The notes under the pieces: model-generated
Database searches by the model: none
Told to the model about the DNA's origin: nothing
What the model saw: the letters and a program-made list of their open reading frames with translations, nothing else
Origin: Actinokineospora auranticolor
GTDB lineage: Bacteria; Actinomycetota; Actinomycetes; Mycobacteriales; Pseudonocardiaceae
DNA: 61,780 nt
NCBI RefSeq assembly: GCF_002934265.1
Contig: NZ_PTIX01000035.1
Span: 1-61,780, forward strand
Direction of reading: 5' to 3'
In this document: piece by piece, positions 53,080 to 61,735 of the stretch
How positions within the stretch are numbered: position 1 is the stretch's first letter
How the letters are laid out: each line of letters opens with the position of its first letter
Position numbers and translations under genes: made by a program

Positions 53080-54102
53080 CTACCTCAGCAACAGGTTCAC
53101 ATCCCCGAACTCGTGCCACAGGTACCTTTCCGCCAACGCCTCCTGATAGCACTGGGCCAACAACTCCTCCCCGGCCACCGCCACGAGCATGTCCACATGG
53201 GAGGCCTCTGGCTCGTGGAACCCGGTCAGCAGACCGTCCACGGCCAACACCCCACGCTCCGGTGTCACGATCAGGTCTGTCCAGCCCGACGCTGCTCGTA
53301 CCACCCCGTCCTCGTCCGCGGCGGACTCCAAGGCTCGTACCGCCGTCGTTCCCACAGCGACCACCCGGCCACCCGCCGCCCGGGCCGTGTTCACGACTCG
53401 GGCGGTGGTGTCGGCGACCTGGAACCGCTCCGGGTAGGGCCGCTCGTGAGCCTCCGGCGATGCCACGCCCGTGTGTAGCAGCACCGGGGCGAACTGCACG
53501 CCCGCCGACACCAGTCGGGTCACCACCCGGTCTGTGAACGGCCTCGATGCGCTGGGCATCTCCGCGCTGCCCGGTTCGGTTCCGAACACCGTCTGGTAGT
53601 ACCGCAACGGCCACGGGCGCGACACGTACCCGTAGCGGATCGGCGCCCCGAACACCTCCAGGTACTCGAGCACGCTCCCGAACCGGCCGGGATAGATTGA
53701 CGCCACCCACAGCCGACCCCGCGAGTACGGCTGCACCAACGTCGCAGCCCCGCCGCCCGGTAGCGCTAACCGCAGCCCCACCACGCCACCCGTGTACGGC
53801 TTCGTCGCCTTCTCGGCCACCGCGCGCAGTTCCACCAACCACAGGCCGCCCGGCGATTCGGTGGAGAAGTGCAACGCCAGGTCCGCACCCACCACCGGCA
53901 CAGCCGCAGGCATCGTCGCCGACGTGTTCACCACCAACACGTCTCCCGGTCGGAGGATGTCCGGCAACTCCTCGAACCGCCGATGACTCACCTCGGCGCC
54001 GTCCCCGACAAGTAGCCGCACCCCGGACCGCGTCAACCCACGTGCCTCTGGCGGCTCATGAGCCTCCAGGTCACCGGTTACCCTGAACTGCAACGTCTTC
54101 AT
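53080..54102 (-). CDS. QueA-like SAM:tRNA ribosyltransferase-isomerase
   Basis: A 340-residue QueA-family protein. QueA transfers and rearranges the ribosyl group of SAM onto preQ1-tRNA to make epoxyqueuosine. Visible motifs: FEELPDILRPGDVLVVNTSA, AEMPSASRPFT, LLHTGVASPEAHERPYPERF, VVAVGTTAVRALES and GFHEPEASHVDML. ATG with GGGGGAAG upstream. No other queuosine gene (tgt, queG/queH, queC-F) is nearby, and most actinobacteria lack queuosine, so it may be a divergent homolog of different function. Flanked by gene-free DNA on both sides. Confidence 0.88.
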   Translation of the reverse strand: MKTLQFRVTGDLEAHEPPEARGLTRSGVRLLVGDGAEVSHRRFEELPDILRPGDVLVVNTSATMPAAVPVVGADLALHFSTESPGGLWLVELRAVAEKATKPYTGGVVGLRLALPGGGAATLVQPYSRGRLWVASIYPGRFGSVLEYLEVFGAPIRYGYVSRPWPLRYYQTVFGTEPGSAEMPSASRPFTDRVVTRLVSAGVQFAPVLLHTGVASPEAHERPYPERFQVADTTARVVNTARAAGGRVVAVGTTAVRALESAADEDGVVRAASGWTDLIVTPERGVLAVDGLLTGFHEPEASHVDMLVAVAGEELLAQCYQEALAERYLWHEFGDVNLLLR

Positions 54103-54710
54103 GTGCTTCCCCCTGGTCGGTGAGCTGACTGAACTGCCCGGATAGCCGGGCAGCGGGCGACGACGGCCGAGACCCCTGTCGTGGACATGCTGGTGCCTGA
54201 ACCTCGCCGGTCGAGTTGTTGTGTGATCTTGTGGACTGCTGGTGCGGCCTCGGACACCGCTCGGCCACGGTGGCTTTGCGGCGATGTGGACACCGACGCG
54301 GACTGCCGCGTCGCCGTCGTCTTGGTTCGGACTGGTCGACGACTTTGCTGGCGTGCGGTTCGGGCGTCGACCGCAGTCGTAACTTCGGTGCGAGACCGGG
54401 TCTGCTGCACGAGCAGGTGAAAGCGGTAGTCACGCGGGCCAGACTGGCGTTGTGCGGCAGGCGTTGCCGCTGTGGTTCGGACCCGCGAAGTCCACCGTGT
54501 GCCGTCGCGGTAGCGGGTGGCGACCTACTGTGTCGTCTGCGCGGTGGCGTGGTGATGGTTGCTTCCCGCTGTCCGGCTGGACTCGTGCCGCCGAAGCTGC
54601 GAGGAGCGCGCACATCGAGTGTGGTCGAGGTTCCGCGGGGTTGAGTTGGTGTGGCTTGTTGCCGGTGTTGTCGTGGACAGGTGCGGATGGAGTGGCTCCC
54701 CCAGGCGCTG
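54103..54710. other. Gene-free stretch after queA-like gene
   Basis: About 600 bases between the divergent side of the queA-like gene and the VOC gene stop. Six-frame reading gives only Arg/Ser/Pro-rich frames without family resemblance. I see no RNA gene or repeat. It could be decayed coding sequence. Confidence 0.45.
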
Positions 54711-55076
54711 TCACGTTGGCTTTTCGTGCCACACCATGATGTGGGTGCCTGATGGGTCCCGGACCTCGAAGCCGTAGTGGCCTCGTAGGTATGGGCCGGG
54801 TGGTCGCACGACCGGAGCGCCGTGGAGGCGGGCGAAGGTAGCCTCTACCTCCGACCTACCGGCCAGCTCGATGGCGAGCGGGACCGGTGCTCTGGAGGTG
54901 CCCGGGGAGACCAGTTCCAGGTAAGCGCCGTCCGTGATGCGGAGGACCGTGCCGCGTTCGGTAGGCGTCGTCCACGAGTCGACTTCAGGTAAGCCTAAGA
55001 GGTCTCGGTAGAACCTCTTAAGCGAATCCAGGTCGTCTACCTCGAACGGCAGCCATAGGGCGCGCGGTGTCGTCAT
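54711..55076 (-). CDS. VOC/glyoxalase-fold protein
   Basis: A 121-residue vicinal-oxygen-chelate protein: ALWLPFEVDDLDSLKRFYRD, VLRITDGAYLELVSPG, APVPLAIELAGRSEVEATF and GHYGFEVRDPSGTHIMVW. Such small proteins are lyases, dioxygenases or antibiotic-binding proteins; metal ligands cannot be settled by eye. The ATG overlaps the SDR stop (ATGA), so it is the second gene of a two-gene operon. Confidence 0.85.
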   Translation of the reverse strand: MTTPRALWLPFEVDDLDSLKRFYRDLLGLPEVDSWTTPTERGTVLRITDGAYLELVSPGTSRAPVPLAIELAGRSEVEATFARLHGAPVVRPPGPYLRGHYGFEVRDPSGTHIMVWHEKPT

Positions 55077-55759
55077 AGGAAATCCGGTAGACGCACGCGG
55101 CCCGACTCCGGGTTGGTGGCCAATAACTTGAGGATGGCCGGTGTCACTGTCCTGGGCAGGGGGCGGTCGCTGATGTCTTCGCCCGGGAAGGCGTCCTGGT
55201 GCATTTGGGTTCGCAGGTCGCCTGGGTCGGCCCACCACACCCGCACCCCGGACTCCTCGACGGCCAGGACCCGGCTGAGTTGTTCCACCGCGGCCTTGGA
55301 CGACCCGTAGCCACCCCAGCCCTCGTAGGCGACTACGGCCGCGTCCGAGGTGATGTTGAGAATCGCGCCTGACCGGCTGCGCAAGGTCGGTAGGGCGAGT
55401 TGGGTCAACCCGAGGAGGGCGATCACGTTCGTCTCCAACACGTCCCGGAACGCGTCGAGGGGGTGGTTGGCGAGGGTAGGCAGGGGACTTGGTCCCAGCG
55501 CGCCCGCGTTGTTCACCAGCAGGGTGGCGCCGCCTAGTTCCTCCGCCGCGGCCACCAGCCGCGCGCGGTGGTCCGGGTCGGTGATGTCGCCCGGGATCGC
55601 GATGGTGCCGGGGAGTCGCTGTGCGGCGGTGGCGAGCGCTGCGCCGCCGCGGGCGTTGAGCACCAGGCGCCATCCGGTGTTGGACAGTGTTTCCGCCGTG
55701 GCCAGGCCGAGGCCTCGGGAGGCGCCGGTGATGATCGCGACGGGGTTCTTTGTCGGCAT
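55073..55759 (-). CDS. Short-chain dehydrogenase/reductase
   Basis: A 228-residue classical SDR: nucleotide loop VAIITGASRGLGLA, LLVNNAGALG, catalytic Ser in LNITSDAA and Tyr-x3-Lys in YGSSKAAVEQ, PGDLRTQM near the end. ATG at 55759 follows AGGAAGGA. Coupled to the downstream VOC gene. Substrate unknown. Confidence 0.93.
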   Translation of the reverse strand: MPTKNPVAIITGASRGLGLATAETLSNTGWRLVLNARGGAALATAAQRLPGTIAIPGDITDPDHRARLVAAAEELGGATLLVNNAGALGPSPLPTLANHPLDAFRDVLETNVIALLGLTQLALPTLRSRSGAILNITSDAAVVAYEGWGGYGSSKAAVEQLSRVLAVEESGVRVWWADPGDLRTQMHQDAFPGEDISDRPLPRTVTPAILKLLATNPESGRVRLPDFL

Positions 55760-55897
55760 GGGTTTTTCCTTCCTGTTGGCGTTGGTTTCCACGTTAGGTT
55801 TGGGGGTGGGGGGAAGCATCGGTCTCGGGTCTGGACTTATCTCGGACTTTGGTCTTAGGACCGGGGTTTTGTCGGGGCGGGTCGGTAATGTGGAACC

Positions 55898-57019
55898 GTG
55901 ACCGGAATCGGGAGAAGTGAGCTGCGCGCCGTCAGCGCCGCGGTGCTGGCCGTCGCCACGCACCTGTCGGTGCGCGATGTGCTGACCACGATCCTGACGT
56001 CGGCGCGCAGGCTCGTGGGCGCGCGCTTCGCCGCGTTGGGCGTGCCCGACGACGCGGGTGGGTTCGCCGAGTTCCTCGCCGACGGGGTGTCCGACGAGCA
56101 GTGGGCCGCGATCGGGCCGGTGCCGCGTCAGCACGGTCTGCTCGGGTTGCTGCTGCGCGAACCCAACCCGGTCCGGCTCGACGACATCCGCGAGCACCCG
56201 CGGTTCGAGTGGTGGCCCGCGGCGCACCCGGAGCTGACGAGCTTCCTCGGCGTGCCCATCACCGACGGCGACGAGATCCTCGGGGAGATCTTCGTGGCCA
56301 ACAAGGACGGCGGGTTCACCGCGCAGGACGAGGAGATGCTGGTGCTGCTGGCCGCGCACGCCGCCATCGCCATCGTCAACGCGCGGTTGCACGAGCGCGC
56401 CCGCGAGCTGTCGATCGTCGAGGAGCGCAACCGCATCGCGCGCGAGCTGCACGACGCCGTCACGCAGAAGCTGTTCAGCCTGCGGTTGGCCGCCGAGTCC
56501 GCGGCCACGCTGGCCGACCGCGACGGGCCGCGGTCGATGCTGGAGCTGGCGCTGGTCCGACGACTGTCCGCCGAGGTGGCCGCGGAGCTGCGGTCGGTCG
56601 TGGTCGGCCTGCGCCCGCCCGACCTGGCGGGCGACGGGCTCGACATCGCCATCGGCAAGCTGACCGACCTGCTAAACCGCGTGCACAACATCGAAATCGT
56701 CTACCGGGCGGGCGCGGTCCCCCGGTTGACGTCACCGCGGGAGGAGGCCGTGTACCGGGTCAGCCAAGAGGCGTTGCACAACGCGCTGCGGCACGCGCGC
56801 GCGGCGCGCATCGTCGTCGAGTTGATGGTCCGCGAGCACAACCTGGTGCTGCGCGTCAGCGACGACGGTTTGGGCTTCGACGTGGCGGGCAGCGGCACGC
56901 GCAGGCTCGGCATCAAGTCGATGCGCGAGCGCGCCCGCGCGGTGGGCGGCGACTTGGCGGTGGACTCGCACAGCCCGGGCGGGACGACGGTGCGGTTGGA
57001 GGTGCCCCTTGGCGGCTGA
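55898..57019 (+). CDS. GAF-domain sensor histidine kinase (NarL/DegS type)
   Basis: A 373-residue soluble kinase: GAF domain (about 20-165; GARFAALGVPDDAGGFAEFL, FLGVPITDGDEILGEIFVAN), HisKA_3 with phospho-acceptor His185 in ERNRIARELHDAVTQKLF, and HATPase (EAVYRVSQEALHNALRHA; VSDDGLGFD). GTG start. No membrane segment, so it would sense a cytoplasmic signal bound by the GAF domain. It overlaps the response regulator gene by 11 bases. Confidence 0.95.
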   Translation: MTGIGRSELRAVSAAVLAVATHLSVRDVLTTILTSARRLVGARFAALGVPDDAGGFAEFLADGVSDEQWAAIGPVPRQHGLLGLLLREPNPVRLDDIREHPRFEWWPAAHPELTSFLGVPITDGDEILGEIFVANKDGGFTAQDEEMLVLLAAHAAIAIVNARLHERARELSIVEERNRIARELHDAVTQKLFSLRLAAESAATLADRDGPRSMLELALVRRLSAEVAAELRSVVVGLRPPDLAGDGLDIAIGKLTDLLNRVHNIEIVYRAGAVPRLTSPREEAVYRVSQEALHNALRHARAARIVVELMVREHNLVLRVSDDGLGFDVAGSGTRRLGIKSMRERARAVGGDLAVDSHSPGGTTVRLEVPLGG

Positions 57020-57653
57020 GGTGATCCGGGTGCTCGTGGTTGACGACCACCCGGTGGTGCGACAGGGACTCCGCACGTTCCTCGACCTGCAGGCCGACAT
57101 CACCGTGGTCGGCGAGGCCGCCGACGGCGCCACCTGCGTGACCGAGGCCGAGCGGCTGCGCCCGGACGTGGTGCTGCTCGACCTGCGCATGCCCGGCACG
57201 GACGGCGTCTACGCCCTGCACGGCCTGCGCGAGACGGGCAACCCGGCGCGGGTCCTGGTCATCACGAGCTACACCGAACCCACCGCCATCGTCCCGGCGG
57301 TCCGCGCGGGCGCGGCGGGCTACGTCTACAAGGACGTCGACCCCCTGGCCCTGGCAGCGGCGGTGCGTTCGGTGCACGCGGGCCACGTCCTGCTGCACCC
57401 GTCGGTGGCCCGGTTGCTGGCCGAGGGCGACACCCGCCCCGGCGCGGCGACGTTGACGGCGCGCGAGCGCGAGGTGCTGGAGGAGGTGGCACGGGGGAAC
57501 ACCAACCGGGAGATCGCCCGCAGACTGGTGCTGTCGGAGAAGACGGTGAAGACCCACATGACCGCCATCCTCGGCAAACTGGGCCTCAACGACCGCACCC
57601 AGGCCGCGCTCTACGCGGTGCGCACGGGGTTGGTTTCACCGGTGGGCAAATAG
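57009..57653 (+). CDS. LuxR/NarL-family response regulator
   Basis: A 214-residue regulator: receiver domain with acidic pair Asp12-Asp13, phospho-acceptor Asp58 (VVLLDLRMPG) and Lys108 (GYVYKDVD), and a C-terminal LuxR HTH (LTAREREVLEEVARGNTNRE, SEKTVKTHMTAILGKL). TTG at 57009 has GGAGG six bases before it and lies inside the kinase gene; GTG 57021 lacks an RBS. Partner of the upstream kinase. Target genes unknown. Confidence 0.95.
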   Translation: MAAEVIRVLVVDDHPVVRQGLRTFLDLQADITVVGEAADGATCVTEAERLRPDVVLLDLRMPGTDGVYALHGLRETGNPARVLVITSYTEPTAIVPAVRAGAAGYVYKDVDPLALAAAVRSVHAGHVLLHPSVARLLAEGDTRPGAATLTAREREVLEEVARGNTNREIARRLVLSEKTVKTHMTAILGKLGLNDRTQAALYAVRTGLVSPVGK

Positions 57654-57663
57654 CTCGGGTCAG

Positions 57664-57698
57664 AGTCCATAGTGGACTTTGAACCCCGCCACTAGAAT
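57664..57698. promoter_or_regulatory. Operator and leaderless promoter of the LysR gene
   Basis: AGTCCA-TAG-TGGACT (57664-57678) is a perfect 6-bp dyad. It lies in the -35 position of TAGAAT (57693-57698), which is a canonical -10 only 7 bases before the ATG at 57706, so the transcript is probably leaderless and autoregulated. Confidence 0.6.
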
Positions 57699-57705
57699 CG
57701 GCGCC

Positions 57706-58602
57706 ATGTTCGATCTGGTGCGGCTCCGCATCCTCCGCACGGTGGCCGACCAGGGAACCCTCGCGGCCGCCGCCGACACCCTCCGCCTCACGCCGTCCGC
57801 CGTCTCCCAACAGATGGCCAAGCTGGAACGCGAGGCCCGGTGCCCCCTGGTCGAACGCCACGGCCGCCGGATCCGCCTGACCGAGGAAGGCATCGTCCTC
57901 GCCCAGCACGCCGCCCGGATCCTGAGCGCCGTCGAGGAAGCCGAGGTCGACCTGGAGCGGCGCAGGGGTGAGGTGCGGGGCGACTTCACCGTCGCCGCCT
58001 TCCCCACCGCCGCGCGCGGTCTCCTACCCCGTGTTCTGACCGCCCTGGCCAAGGAGCACCCCGACCTCCACGTCCGCCTCCGCGAAGCCGAGCCCTACGA
58101 CGCCGTCGCCGGTGTCGCCCGGGGCGACCACGACCTCGCCATGAGCCAGGACTGGACCAACGCCCCCTTGGAGCTCTCCGAGCGCCTGCACAGCACCGAG
58201 ATCGGCATCGACCACATCAACGTCGCGCTCCCCGCCGCGCATCCCTTGGCCGACCAGCAGCGGGTTCGCGCCGTCGACCTGGTCGACGAGCCGTGGATCG
58301 GGGGCACCGCGGGCACCAGTTGCCACAACTGGCTCGTGAGCACCTTCAGCGCCGCCGAACGCCAGCCGGACGTAGTGCACCAGGCTGGGGAATTTCCCAC
58401 TCAACTCGCCCTCGTCGCCGCTGGTCTTGGGGTCGCGTTGTTGCCGAAACTGGCCGGTGACCAGGTCCCGGAGGGGGTGGTCCTGCGCCCCGTGGAACCG
58501 AAGATGGTCCGGCGCGTCCTTGCGGTAAGGCGGGTCGAAAGTACCGGCAGACCTGCCATGCGCGCTTTCCTGCAGGCTCTCCGCGACCACTGGCGGGGTT
58601 GA
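57706..58602 (+). CDS. LysR-family regulator
   Basis: A 298-residue LysR-type regulator. HTH at residues 1-62 (LRILRTVADQGTLAAAADTL, TPSAVSQQMAKLEREARCPL), then the effector-binding domain (RGDFTVAAFPTAARGLLPRV). ATG at 57706 sits right after a strong -10. It stands alone and does not share an intergenic region with a divergent gene, so targets cannot be read from context. Confidence 0.92.
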   Translation: MFDLVRLRILRTVADQGTLAAAADTLRLTPSAVSQQMAKLEREARCPLVERHGRRIRLTEEGIVLAQHAARILSAVEEAEVDLERRRGEVRGDFTVAAFPTAARGLLPRVLTALAKEHPDLHVRLREAEPYDAVAGVARGDHDLAMSQDWTNAPLELSERLHSTEIGIDHINVALPAAHPLADQQRVRAVDLVDEPWIGGTAGTSCHNWLVSTFSAAERQPDVVHQAGEFPTQLALVAAGLGVALLPKLAGDQVPEGVVLRPVEPKMVRRVLAVRRVESTGRPAMRAFLQALRDHWRG

Positions 58603-58669
58603 GCGACGCCACTATTCACCGTGTGTATAGTCCGAGTCGATACCGGTTCGCATCGACAGGGGGACGCCG

Positions 58670-59671
58670 GTGAACACACGTCTGATCCTCACTGGGCTGG
58701 CCAGTGCCGCAGTGGTGGCGGGGTGTTCGGCCACGACGGCCAGCACGCCCGTGCCCGAGCTCGCCGAGCGCGGCACCACCATGACAACCGCTTCGCTCAC
58801 CCGCCAGGACCTGACCAACAAGGTCAGCCTCAAGGGCAAGGTGACGCTCAACCCGATCTTCGGACTGGTCGCCCCGGCGGGCGGTCAGATCCGCTACGTC
58901 GAGGTCAAGGACCAGAAAGGCACGCCGACCAAGCCCACCAGGGCGGGCGCGGTGTGGGCCGGCGGCAAGTCGACCACCATCGACGTCCCGGCCGGGTCCA
59001 CCTTCGCCGGACGCCTGGTCGACGACCGGGCCGACGTGACCGCCGGGATGCCCGTCGTCTCGGCCAAGTACGGCGGCTACGGCATCGTCGCCGACATCGA
59101 CGGTGCCCAGGCCTACGCGCTGACCGGCGGCCCCGCCGTGGTCCGCGCGCAGATCACCAGCGGCCCCGGGCCGTTCGACTGCGCGGTCCTGGGCACCACC
59201 GCCGCGCTGCCGCCGGGCACCATCCCGGAGCCCCCGGCACCGCCGGCCCAGCCGCAGACCGAGCCCAAGCCCGGCGACCCGTCCCAACCCCCGCCGGTCC
59301 CGCAGCAGCAGCCGAACCAGCCCGCTAAGGACTCCCGGACGCCGTCCGAGGCCACGGGCATGCGCCTGGTCTGCACCGCGCCCGCGGGCATCCAGCTGAT
59401 CAACGGCGCTGACGCCACCCTGGAGGTGGTCACCGGGCAGGCCAAGCAGGCCCTGGTCGCCCCGGTCGAGGCCGTGGCGGGCAAGCAGGGGCAGGGCAAG
59501 GTCGATGTGCTCGGCCCCGACGGCGCCCGGCAGACCAAGGACGTGACCCTCGGGCTGACCGACGGCCGCGTGGTGGAGATCAAGTCCGGGCTGACCGGCA
59601 CCGAGAAGCTGGCCGTGCCCGGGCCGAACCTGCCCCCGGCCCAGGACCCGAACGCGACCCCGGGGAAGTGA
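58670..59671 (+). CDS. Lipoprotein, exporter adaptor-like
   Basis: A 333-residue predicted lipoprotein: signal peptide with lipobox VVAGC (Cys19), then a beta-rich region (VSLKGKVTLNPIFGLVAPAG; VPAGSTFAGRLVDDRADVTA), a proline-rich insert about residues 184-221 and a second beta region (LVAPVEAVAGKQGQGKVDVL). The layout fits a periplasmic-adaptor-like protein for the ABC exporter encoded next. GTG start; TATAGT at 58626-58631 is a likely -10. The stop overlaps the ATPase start (GTGA). Confidence 0.8.
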   Translation: MNTRLILTGLASAAVVAGCSATTASTPVPELAERGTTMTTASLTRQDLTNKVSLKGKVTLNPIFGLVAPAGGQIRYVEVKDQKGTPTKPTRAGAVWAGGKSTTIDVPAGSTFAGRLVDDRADVTAGMPVVSAKYGGYGIVADIDGAQAYALTGGPAVVRAQITSGPGPFDCAVLGTTAALPPGTIPEPPAPPAQPQTEPKPGDPSQPPPVPQQQPNQPAKDSRTPSEATGMRLVCTAPAGIQLINGADATLEVVTGQAKQALVAPVEAVAGKQGQGKVDVLGPDGARQTKDVTLGLTDGRVVEIKSGLTGTEKLAVPGPNLPPAQDPNATPGK

Positions 59672-60375
59672 CCGTGAACGCGCCACTGGTGCAGCTTTCC
59701 GGCGTCACCAAGACGCTGAAGGGCCAGGGGGAGCCGCGGTCGATCCTCTCCGGCGTGGACTTGACGGTGCACCCGGGGGAGAGCGTCGCCATCCTCGGCC
59801 GGTCCGGTTCCGGCAAGAGCACCCTGCTCAGCCTCATCGGCCTGTTCGACCGCCCGGACACGGGCCAGTACCTGCTGCACGGCAACGACATCGCCCGCAT
59901 CCGCGAGCGCCGCGCGGCCAAGCTGCGCAGCGCCGAGTTCGGGTTCGTGTTCCAGCGCTTCTTCCTGCTCAAGCACCTCACCGCGATGCAGAACGTGTCG
60001 ATGGCGCTGGTGAACGGGCAGGGCTGGTTGCCGCGCCGCAAGCGCCGGGCCAAAGTGATGGCGGCGCTCGACCTGGTTGGCATCGCGCACCTGGCCAAGC
60101 ACCGGCCGTCCCGGCTCTCCGGCGGCGAGCAGCAGCGGGTGGCCATCGCCCGCGCCCTGGTGCGGGAGCCCAGGATCCTGCTCGCCGACGAGCCGACCGG
60201 CGCGTTGGATACCGAGACCGGGGCGTTGGTGATCGACGTGCTGCACGCGGCCACGCACCGCGGCTGCGGGCTGATCCTGGTCACCCACGACCACGCGCAC
60301 GCCAACCGCATGGGCCGCGTGGTCCGGTTGACCGACGGCGCGCTGGTGCCGGAGCGGCAGGGGGTGTTCAGCTGA
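59668..60375 (+). CDS. ABC transporter ATP-binding protein (MacB/LolD type)
   Basis: A 235-residue ATPase: Walker A GRSGSGKST near residue 46, Q-loop FVFQRFFLL, signature LSGGEQQRVAIARAL, Walker B LLADEPTGALD and H-loop THDHAHANR. GTG overlaps the lipoprotein stop by 4 bases; its stop overlaps the permease ATG by one. It powers the FtsX-type permease downstream (macrolide/lipoprotein/peptide export class). Confidence 0.95.
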   Translation: MTVNAPLVQLSGVTKTLKGQGEPRSILSGVDLTVHPGESVAILGRSGSGKSTLLSLIGLFDRPDTGQYLLHGNDIARIRERRAAKLRSAEFGFVFQRFFLLKHLTAMQNVSMALVNGQGWLPRRKRRAKVMAALDLVGIAHLAKHRPSRLSGGEQQRVAIARALVREPRILLADEPTGALDTETGALVIDVLHAATHRGCGLILVTHDHAHANRMGRVVRLTDGALVPERQGVFS

Positions 60376-61691
60376 TGGCGCTCTCCGGTCGGTTCCGCTC
60401 CGCGCTGGTCATCGGCGGCCAGGGCATCCGGGCCCGCAAGCTGCGCACGTTCCTGTCCATGGTCAGCCTGTTCCTCGGCGTGCTCGCCGTGGTCACCGTG
60501 CAGGCCGGGTCGGTGCTGGCGAACCGGGCGCTGCTCGCCGACATCGAGCTGACCGCGGGCAAGGACGGCACCATCCAGGTCAGCCTGCAGGCCAACCCCG
60601 AGCAGGCGCGGCTGGTGCGGGAGGTGCTGGCGGACCAGTCCGGCGTGGTGGCCGTGTCGTCGTTCCAGGCGACCGTCGGCGAACCCGGCCTGACCCCGAT
60701 CAACCCCGGTGCCACGCCGCTGAAGTGGGCGGACCAGGGTTCCTCGGCCGTGCCGATGTTCTGCGACAACCAAGGCCGCTGCATGGCGGTGTCCGACGGG
60801 CCGGTGGCGCCGCGCGGGCAGGCCATCGAGGTGCAGCTGGTCGGGCTTTCCGGCGACATCCGGTCGTTCCGGCCGTTCCAGGTGGAATCCGGGTCCTGGC
60901 TGGACTTCGCCGGCGCGCCGTCGCTGTCGCCGGGGCTGGTGCTCAACCGGGAGGCCGCGCTCGCCTTCCGGCAGTACCAGGTGCCCGCGGAGATGCGCCT
61001 GGGTGCGTCGATGGGGGTCGGCGGACCGAGCGGCACGGCCAACTCCACGCCGCACATCGTCGGCACGGTCCACGACGGCCAGCAGTTCCCGACCGTCTAC
61101 GTGCGGTCCGACGAGCTGGCGATGTGGACGCCGCAGGAGACCGGGGACCAGTACTTCAGCCTGTACCTGAGCCCGTCGGGGGAGCCGGTCGTCCAGCGGC
61201 TGGAGGCCCGGCTGAACGCGCTCGGCGCGCACCAACCGCTGTACCGCAACGTCGTGAACGCCCGTGAGCACATCGGTGCCCAGCTGGACCTGATGAGCTG
61301 GATCTTCCTGGGCATGGCCGCGCTGGTGCTGCTCATCGGCGTGGCGGGCATCCTCAACGTCGGGTTGGCGACCGTCGGCGAACGGGTGGAGGAGTTCGCG
61401 CTCCGCCGCGCGGTCGGGATGCCGCGGTTGTTGTTGGGCGGGGTGGTGCTGGCCGAGACTCTGATCATCGGTCTGCTCACCGCGGGCGCCGCCGTGGGGG
61501 CCGGGGCTTTGGGGTTGCAGTTGGTGTCGAGCATGTTCGGTAGCCGTAGACCGGAGCTCCAAGGCGTCCAGTTCCCCTGGGAGGCGGGGGTCGCCGGGGT
61601 GGCCGCGGGTGTGGCGGCGGGTGTGTTGGGCGGTTTGCTGCCCGCGATCCGCGCGGCCCGTATCCCGATCGCCACGGTCATGCGCGCCTAG
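60375..61691 (+). CDS. FtsX-like ABC permease (MacB type)
   Basis: A 438-residue permease: N-terminal helix (LRTFLSMVSLFLGVLAVVTV), a ~270-residue extracytoplasmic domain, and three C-terminal helices with the FtsX motif (VAGILNVGLATVGERVEEFA, LRRAVGMPRLLLGGVVLAET). It completes a three-gene exporter with the adaptor-like lipoprotein and the ATPase. ATG overlaps the ATPase stop (TGATG). Cargo unknown. Confidence 0.94.
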   Translation: MALSGRFRSALVIGGQGIRARKLRTFLSMVSLFLGVLAVVTVQAGSVLANRALLADIELTAGKDGTIQVSLQANPEQARLVREVLADQSGVVAVSSFQATVGEPGLTPINPGATPLKWADQGSSAVPMFCDNQGRCMAVSDGPVAPRGQAIEVQLVGLSGDIRSFRPFQVESGSWLDFAGAPSLSPGLVLNREAALAFRQYQVPAEMRLGASMGVGGPSGTANSTPHIVGTVHDGQQFPTVYVRSDELAMWTPQETGDQYFSLYLSPSGEPVVQRLEARLNALGAHQPLYRNVVNAREHIGAQLDLMSWIFLGMAALVLLIGVAGILNVGLATVGERVEEFALRRAVGMPRLLLGGVVLAETLIIGLLTAGAAVGAGALGLQLVSSMFGSRRPELQGVQFPWEAGVAGVAAGVAAGVLGGLLPAIRAARIPIATVMRA

Positions 61692-61735
61692 GCGCAATGC
61701 CGGTCGGTTAGGTCATGGCGGGGCTGTAGCCTGCG

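Noticed and set aside
54216..54644. Plus-strand frame in the gap next to the QueA-like gene
   Set aside because: Low-complexity Arg/Cys/Gly translation with no RBS or motif.
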